From positions 1-64,000 of the forward strand of contig JAQNDB010000264.1 of the NCBI GenBank assembly GCA_029204045.2: 64,000 nt of DNA. The letters are read 5' to 3'. The notes under the pieces were generated by a model. The model saw only the letters and a program-made list of their open reading frames with translations. It made no database searches and was not told the DNA's origin. Made by a program: the position numbers and the translations under genes. Source of the stretch: Tillandsia leiboldiana (taxonomy: Eukaryota; Streptophyta; Magnoliopsida; Poales; Bromeliaceae). Positions within the stretch are counted from its first letter, which is position 1; the number at the start of each line of letters is the position of its first letter. Of the stretch, positions 57,438-64,000 are shown piece by piece.

Positions 57438-59533
57438 GTAGTAATCTAGAAAATTGAAGACTTTAAATTATTTTCAGAATTTATAAAATTAGTAATTTTG
57501 GCAAAATAGGGACTTAGTGGATCAATAGTGGCCCAGAAATATCGACTTTTGATCGGGGCCTGATCTCGAAAATCCGAGAGCACCATTGCGATCGTTTCAA
57601 CGAAACATGAAAAGTTCATATTCACTTGTCGACGATCCAACGGTCGGATCTTCCGCAAAACAGCGAAGAAGAACGGGTCCCACAACTTAAGTTGTGAATA
57701 GTAACCCTATGTTTCAAACCCCCTTTCGACCACTATTGGCCGATTTACTATCCGGAACCTTGACATAGGGGTATGAGTAGTCGAACCTAACTATTTTCGA
57801 CGTTCTGAGCGCAATGGCACTGACGGATTTCACGTTTGGCGATCCGGGTGCACCGAAGTGCGTGCATCAGACTGTAATCTGTCGAATTAGATGGCCCGAG
57901 ATTTCATACGAGCGCCAAACTAAACAAATAAATAGGCTATTTTGAAGGTCTCGACGAGCCGGACGTCGTGGCGAAGTCCATTTTCAGTTTCGGCTGCTCG
58001 AGTGCCTCGAAAAGCATGAAATACACTGAAAGAGTGAGTGTTTTTGCAAAAAGGCTGGTATTTTATGTACCAAAATTTATGGGGCTACTTGGTGAGGGTT
58101 CTGGGTGCATTTGTTACCTACAGATGGGACCCTAGAGTTTAGGGATAAGAGTGTAGGGGGTTCTTTGAAAAATTTGCTTTAAGTCCATTTGGCTTTTGGG
58201 CTACTCGCGTGAGAGTTACACGAGGTGACTCTTGAGTTTTTATAACTCCCAGGAGTTATTCTTTATAGCTCTGGTGCGGGAATGGCTGAGGAACCATCTC
58301 CATTGAGGCCAACCCGAGGAGAAGAACCCGAGAGAGAGAGAGAGAAAGAGAAGGTTGAACCAAAGTTTTCCCTGAGTTGATCTGGAATACTCTGAAGATT
58401 CCCTGGTGCCTGTGGAGTGTTCCTGGAGCTTGCCGAGGTTGCGCGTGGAGGAGGGACCAAGAACCGGCTTCTTCCTCTCTTCCACAACTCCGGCTAAGGT
58501 AAGGATTCCAAACCAATGGATGATTGCACCCTAGACCCATAGCAGAAGCCTAATTTGGCTCTTAGGATTTTCCCTGCACAAGCCCGAGCCCCCATGCATG
58601 TTGGTTGGCCGGCGGGAGCAAGGTCTCGCCGGAAACCTAGAAATGCTCCGCCTCGGAAGAACTCCGCAACCACTAAACCAAAGTGGGAAATAAAATGAAG
58701 GACTTTTACTGTTGGAGTCAGTGATCAACTCCACCAAATTTGGTGGAGTTTGATCAAGCCAATTGATGGCAGAACTAAACCCTAGTTTTGGGATTTTGTG
58801 CACTTCGGCCGAGCTTGCTGCTCCGGCGCCGACGAGCTCCTCCGACGCCGGTCACATGCCCAGAAGTGCTCCTGGGAGTGAGAGGAGTGCACCCATGCAC
58901 TTGCATGGCATCCATGCAGCATCAAAGTGGTGCAGCCATGGTTGACCCGAATTCAAGCTCAATCGCGGCCGCCGGCGTTCCGGCCATCTCCGGCCGGGGA
59001 GGGATGGTCGGGAAGCTTCCTATGGTCCAGTAGAACCTTTCCATCCATGTTGGAGAGCTTCATATTGCTTCTGTAAAAATTCACCATTAGAGGTGAAAAG
59101 CTCCAACCGAGCTTTTGCTTCTCCGCCGCCGCCGCCGTGCCCTGTCTCCGGGAACGGGTCCAGGTGAGTTAGGGATGTGTTTTAGCAACCAATTGGCCAA
59201 GTTGTTGGGTCCCAGATGTACTGGTTGAACAGTCACAAATTTCAAACCTTTGGGACTTCATCTTCTTCCTTGAGCCCGGCCAACCAGTGCATCTGAGATG
59301 GCCCAGACTTGCTGGGATTATAGAGTGAACTCATTAGAACATTTCTTTTCAAGTTTTGTTGCATTTGGTCCAGTAATTGCAGAGAATGAACTTTGGGTTG
59401 GGAGTTGTTGTGTTATGTGAAAGGTGCCCACCAACTGTTTGATTAAATGCCACAATGAGATTTTGTACAGAATTAAGCTTCGAAGAAAATATGAATGTTG
59501 CTCCAAATTGTTCCCTGAGCTTGATGCTCACTT
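57438..59533 (+). other. unassigned LTR-like or promoter-like DNA
   Basis: About 2.1 kb lying between the broken C1e LTR and C1f. No ORF above about 95 codons and no recognised protein. On the plus strand it has a TATA-like stretch (tttttataactcc, about 58236-58248), then a GA-rich leader-like segment (58320-58350), a donor-like AAGGTAAGG (about 58496) and GC-rich 'ccggcgccgacgagc' text (58820-58860). That is the architecture of a gypsy-type LTR, or of a promoter plus leader. I could not find its ends. A fragment of an LTR from a family not otherwise present here is the best guess. Confidence 0.4.
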
Positions 59534-60867
59534 TGTTGGGTCGTATATAATACGGATCTAAATAGGGGAAGAAACACCTAGAGGGGGGTGAATAGGTGTA
59601 AACGTATAAACACTCCAAAAATCGTTGCGATAAAACCCAATGCGGAAAATAAAATAACACGCAAGATTTTTACGTGGAAAACTCCATCACCGGAGTAAAA
59701 AACCACGGGACCGATAACACGGCAGAAATCCACTAGAATTAAAACACGTACAAGGTGATTTACCGTACACACTTACGACTCAACCTTTTCCATACGCTCC
59801 TAGAGGATCTTCTCCGCTCGCTCCGACGCTTCTCGAATCCACGATCTGCGCCCAACGCCGAATCCACGGCGTCCAACGTCGAATCCACGACGTCCGACCG
59901 AATCCACGGTCTTCACCCAATAGCACCTTTCGAATCCACGAACGTGCCTCGCTCCGAATCCACGAGAGCGATTGAACCTTGAATCCACAAGCACACGCGA
60001 ATCCACGCGCCGATTTTGGGGTAATCGTTGTTTTTGGGTGGTGATGATCCGCCGAATACTTAGATCAAAGATAGATCGGAAATACCATCTAAGTATTCAT
60101 TAGTTTGATTCAACTCAAGATGTGAGTATGAAAACCTAGAATCAAACTAATCAATATAGATGAAGAAACATAGAGTATTCTCTAATGATTTCCTTTCTTC
60201 TCTATATGTGGATCTATAGCCGTATAAGATGATATATGAAAATGACGGCTATGTGGATTGACCCTAGAAAGAAAGACATAGGGTCTATTTATAGGTTAGA
60301 AACCCTAGGAAGGAGATAAGAATCAAAAACCTGCCATTTCTGGAATTTTACGGACGGCGATCCGGATCGTGATAACTGAGATCCGGATCGTCATAACGAA
60401 ACAGCCAATTCCAGAAAAACGAAGGTTCGGGATCCGGATCATGTGACTACGATCCGGATCGTTCATACAGTTCACCAAACATCAACGTTCGGGATCCGGA
60501 TTGCGAAGCAAGATCCGGATCGTTCAAGGTAGATGGTAAACTCAACGTTCGGGATCCGGATCAAGAGACTACGATCCGGATTGTGACGATGTATGAACGA
60601 ACCACCTTCGGGATCCGGATCGAACAGCCTGATCCGGATCCTGAACATGTCCCAAGTCCAGTTTTTGATTTTTATGCAATGAAAGATTCTTCCAAGTGTT
60701 TCTACACTACAAGAAGTATTCGGATCACACAAATTCTTTAGTTAAACATACCTAATCCTTTTGAATTCTTCTTTCTTGAGATTGAGTTAAATGATCCAAC
60801 TTTCTTCACCTTCAATCTTCAGGACTTGAAACTTTCACGAAACTACGCCAACTCAAATTCCGTAACA
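59534..60867 (-). repeat. 3' LTR of C1f (1334 bp)
   Basis: TGTTACGGAATTTG at 60867 down to CCCAACA at 59534, with polypurine tract AAAGGGGGAGAT at 60868-60879. U3 array of GATCCGGATC (about 60357-60645), TATAAATA at 60286-60293, hairpin array at about 59830-60015 including perfect ACGTCG/CGACGT and ACGCCG/CGGCGT stems. Confidence 0.93.
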
Positions 60868-60879
60868 ATCTCCCCCTTT

Positions 60880-61682
60880 GGCGGTTTCGTGACAAAACAC
60901 AGATCCACTAAAGAAAATTCAAAAAGATATTTTTGTTGCTATCACCATACAACAAAAATTTACAATGGAGATCCAAAATACAATACATGAGTTAAACTCC
61001 TAAAACAGACTCTAGACTTAGACATCTGTACTCTCTGCAAAAAGAAATCATTCTTGACAAAAGAAATCGTTAGATACCTCAAGAATTTTGTATCATTCAA
61101 AAACCACAAACAGAGATGAAGTTTAAACTCATTTATACTTACCATGACATTTATATTCAGATATGTAAACAGATCATAGTTAAAAACACCAACATATCTT
61201 CTTTGCAAGTAAAAACCAAATGTCATGAACATGTTTGTGACAAACTTATATATATATAGATATGTAATTGATCAGAGTTAAGAACCAACATATCTTCTAT
61301 GCAATCAAAAACCAAGTGTCACAAACTTGTTAGTGAACATCAACTTGTTAGTTATATTACATGCCCAAATAGTTAGCAAATAGTTAGTCGAGGCATGCAT
61401 TCATACAGCTGAAAAACCCTCAAGTTGAAGTTGGAGTAATACTTACCTTGATGTTCATCCAGTTTTCATATCAACATTGTTCACTTACCATGAAGTGCAG
61501 TCATGAACATTGTTCAAAGTTCTCTCTAACTCTCTCCCCCTTTTTGTCACAAAACAAAGCCAAAATGTAGTTAAGACTACGAAATGTGAGGAGAGTAAAA
61601 AGTTCCAATAAAATGTAAAACCTGAGAACTAAAACTAAATCCTAAAATCGTAATCCTGCACAAAAAGAAAGGAAGGTGCATT
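60880..61682 (-). other. 3' untranslated region of C1f
   Basis: AT-rich noncoding DNA matching C1a's 7221-7907, including the purine run AAAAAGGGGGAGAGAG (about 61533-61548). No gene seen. Confidence 0.8.
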
Positions 61683-62282
61683 TCAGTCGGAGGAGTCTGA
61701 GCTGGTACAACTCAGCTTGCTCAAAATCCCTTTAAGCATTGTCGAAATAGTTGAACACTTCTTCTTGATCTTCTTGTGATCAGAGGAAATCTGCTGAAGT
61801 TCTCTCGATGTCCTCTCTTGTGCAGCCGAGAGTCTTTGTTGTTCCTGGCGAAGCGATTCCAACGCAACAGCGTCTGTACCCTGTCTTTTCGAGTGTGATG
61901 GATGCTGTCTAGAAGCAGATGGTGCATCCAAACCCTTAACCCATGGAGATTCAGTTTGTAGAACCCCAGAGAGTGAGCGAGCTCTAGTAAGAGGCACACT
62001 ATGATAAATCTCACTTCTTAGGACTTTCTTTCGTCTTGTATATTGCTTAGTTGTTGATGAAGATTTCATAAGCCTTTTGCCTTTGACAGATTTCCTGTTT
62101 TGCTCATCAATCTTCTGTTGAACATCTTTGAAGAATTCATCCCATTCTTCAGTATCGTAGACTGAGCTGTCCTCCCTGCCTTCGGTTGTCTTATCTCCTG
62201 TTGAAATATCTGGTTCCTCTATTTCAGATGTACTCTTGTGCACCATTGTGACTAGTAACAGGATTAACCAAGAGAGTGACAA
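61683..62282 (-). CDS. shortened extra ORF of C1f (199 aa)
   Basis: Open frame from ATG 62282 (MSLSWLILLLVTMVH) to stop at 61683. The N-terminal hydrophobic stretch and the C-terminal part (coiled coil with RQEQQRLSAAQERTSRELQQ, Ser/Asp tail SSDSSD) correspond to C1a's extra ORF. The central region of about 230 residues containing the plant-transposon-protein domain is absent, replaced by a basic segment with TTKQYTRRKK. No stop or frameshift, so it could still be translated. A functional shortened protein or a deletion derivative are both possible; function unknown. Confidence 0.75.
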   Translation of the reverse strand: MSLSWLILLLVTMVHKSTSEIEEPDISTGDKTTEGREDSSVYDTEEWDEFFKDVQQKIDEQNRKSVKGKRLMKSSSTTKQYTRRKKVLRSEIYHSVPLTRARSLSGVLQTESPWVKGLDAPSASRQHPSHSKRQGTDAVALESLRQEQQRLSAAQERTSRELQQISSDHKKIKKKCSTISTMLKGILSKLSCTSSDSSD

Positions 62283-62312
62283 TGATCAAAGTGCTTGAGT
62301 TAAGAAGGTGTC

Positions 62313-62692
62313 CTGTGAAAACCAACTCAAGAACACAAAAATTCTTAGTTTTCAAAAATTGAAAAGATTGTACCCAAACAATCATAATCATGTAGAGAGA
62401 CTAAGAATCAAGTTAGTTTTGCAAAAGGACTTTTAAAGATAGATCAATTGCATGAATTTCGAAAATCCTTATTATATGCCCTAAAACCGAAATTTTAGAA
62501 ATCGAAGCCTAAAAATCCGTTAATCAGGAAAAAACCTAGCATATAATCAAAACTAAACAGCCCAGAGTTCTTATTTCAAAAGAAATTTGATCAAAAACCA
62601 TCCACAAACAAAATCGATCCAAGAATTTCGTACGTTTGAGGAGGAAAAGAGAAAAACGGTGAAAAACCGAGATTTTGATCAATAAAACTTAC
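62313..62692 (-). other. predicted leader intron of C1f extra gene
   Basis: Donor CCAA|GTAAGTTTTATT at 62692, acceptor TTTTCACAG|G at 62313; 380 nt against 381 in C1a, with matching ends. It lies between the internal TATA box (62808-62814) and the ATG at 62282. Confidence 0.65.
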
Positions 62693-62807
62693 TTGGAACT
62701 GAAGAACTTGAGTTAGAAAGCTTCCAAGGAGGATGAAATCTAGAGAGAAGCGCTCTGGAAACTTTTGAACAAAAGATTGGAGTAAAAGAAATCAAAACCC
62801 TTTTGTT

Positions 62808-62978
62808 CTTTATAAAAACCTAGCCGCGATCCGGATCCTCCCGAGCTTGCGATCCGGATCGGCTACCCGCAGTGAAAAAACTGCGTTCGGGATCCGGATC
62901 GGCAGGTCCAATCCGGATCGTCAGCCCGCAGGAGAAAACCTGCGTTCGGGATCCGGATCACCTTGCCCGATCCGGATC
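62808..62978 (-). promoter_or_regulatory. internal promoter of C1f
   Basis: Six copies of GATCCGGATC or AATCCGGATC between 62828 and 62978, followed (minus) by TATAAAG at 62808-62814. Same arrangement as C1a 5039-5246. Confidence 0.7.
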
Positions 62979-63919
62979 GGCCCCAACTTTTTCTTTAGAA
63001 AAATTTCAGAGAAATTCAAGAAAAACCAGAAAAAGATTGTAAGCACAAAGGTGTATCAACTTTAAACAAAAAAGCATCGTTTCACACAACAAGAATTAGA
63101 TTATGCCAAATCTATCAGTAATATCCAAAAATGAAACGAAAATTTACAAGAATTAAATCCCTTAAAGTTGAACACATTCAATTACATCTAACTTGATCTT
63201 ATGAGTAATGCCTTTATCAAATAATCAATTCGGTAAAGAAAATGAAATACAAAGATCAATAGATGTTTGAAATCCCAAATATGGTAGATAATATTTCTAG
63301 ACAATCTGTTGAAGAGAGTGGCTCTTTGAGCATCTTTCTTTAAAATCCCACCTTATACCAACCTTGAAATTTGACAGAGTCAAGTATTTCAACATGCATT
63401 TTACTTAATCAAAAATTTGAACAACCATGCTTGGTATACATGTGGTAGCTGCACACAATACTCGGACGACCGAGGTGGTAGCTCTTTCCTCCATGTGGTG
63501 GTAGTTTTCACACTCCTCATTGGGATGTAACTCTTTCCACATCTTTTGAGCATTTTACATTATCTTTGACTCCCCCTCAATTGGCTATCAATTATTTAAG
63601 ATATAAAGTATTCAACCAAAAATTGATCTCGATTTCATACTCGACTAAACAGTCAAATAAGATAATGACTATACCAAGAGATCATTGAGAGAGAAATTGA
63701 CTTTGATCACTTTAGAAGATGATTTAATTAACATAAACGATCATTGCAACAATGAAATATTATGATGGCAAAAGCATAATAAATTTCTAAATGTGTGAAC
63801 AGATGCAATTAAAGTCAATTAAGATCTATGCTCAATTACTATCCTATGTATAAACATAGATATTGAATAGAACAAAACAAATACAAAACCTATTTTAAGC
63901 AAAGGTTTCAAAAAGAAGT
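62979..63919 (-). other. post-pol spacer of C1f
   Basis: Noncoding, AT-rich, colinear with C1a 4104-5038. Keeps the purine run TTGAGGGGGAGTC (about 63570-63583) and the 'agctacca' block (63440-63540). No gene seen. Confidence 0.75.
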
Positions 63920-64000
63920 TTATTTCAAAGAAAGCATACCAATTGCTTTTCGTAAATGAATAAAACGTTTTTGATCCAAAGGTTTTGTTAAAAAGTCAGC
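63920..64000 (-). CDS. C1f pol, C-terminal end of RNase H
   Basis: The last 26 codons read ADFLTKPLDQK, continue through IHLRKAIGML and end at TAA 63920-63922. The rest lies outside the window. ADxLTKPL is the usual copia pol C-terminal motif. Confidence 0.9.
   Translation of the reverse strand, partial: ADFLTKPLDQKRFIHLRKAIGMLSLK

Larger units (their letters stand above)
59534..64000 (-). mobile_element. SIRE-type copia element C1f, 3' part
   Basis: Minus-strand copy of the same family as C1a, showing the last codons of pol (63920-64000), spacer, internal promoter, leader intron, shortened extra ORF, 3' UTR and 3' LTR. It continues beyond the right edge of the window. Confidence 0.93.

Overview
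This window is plant nuclear DNA made almost entirely of nested LTR retrotransposons. I see no host gene, tRNA gene or rRNA gene. The assignment rests on Ty1/copia and Ty3/gypsy polyproteins of plant type, primer binding sites matching initiator Met-tRNA, and two Cassandra TRIM elements, which carry a 5S-rRNA-like domain in their LTRs and are known from vascular plants. A large angiosperm genome is the likeliest source; I cannot name the species.

Layout. (1) 1-9283, plus strand: the 3' part of a SIRE-type copia element, C1a. It has a decayed gag-pol, an extra downstream gene with its own apparent promoter and leader intron, and a 3' LTR. (2) C1a is inserted in the RNase H region of a sibling copy, C1b (minus, 9284-40873). 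(3) The gag of C1b is split by G1 (13751-39280, plus, target duplication cttgc), a Tekay-type gypsy element. (4) The G1 gag is split at 17818-31640 (duplication gccag) by a composite of a Cassandra TRIM joined to a gypsy LTR (G2). (5) G2 is split by C2 (18758-28274, minus, duplication gaatc), a very young copia element with an open 1320-codon gag-pol. (6) C1b sits in the gag of C1c (minus, 40874-43627), which sits in the RT region of C1d (plus, 43628-44567). (7) An LTR of the same family, C1e, starts at 44568 and resumes at 56546-57437. It is split by a second composite at 44796-56545 (duplication gatat): Cassandra, then gypsy LTR A, then LTR B. B itself carries solo LTR C (49848-53121, duplication tggta). 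(8) 57438-59533 is unassigned, LTR-like DNA. (9) 59534-64000 is the 3' part of another SIRE-type copy, C1f (minus).

The most unusual features are these. Two independent composite insertions each have a Cassandra end on one side and a gypsy end on the other, with one shared target duplication. Their internal joints keep the bases expected at unprocessed cDNA ends, which points to end-to-end joining of two retrotransposon cDNAs before integration. The SIRE-type family also carries a second promoter plus leader intron for its extra gene, and an array of small hairpins with one constant hexaloop in its LTR leader, where a stem covaries between copies.

The genes act as selfish units: gag-pol proteins copy and integrate each element, while G1, Cassandra and the solo LTRs depend, or depended, on proteins supplied by relatives. 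Only C2 looks capable of coding for a full set today.
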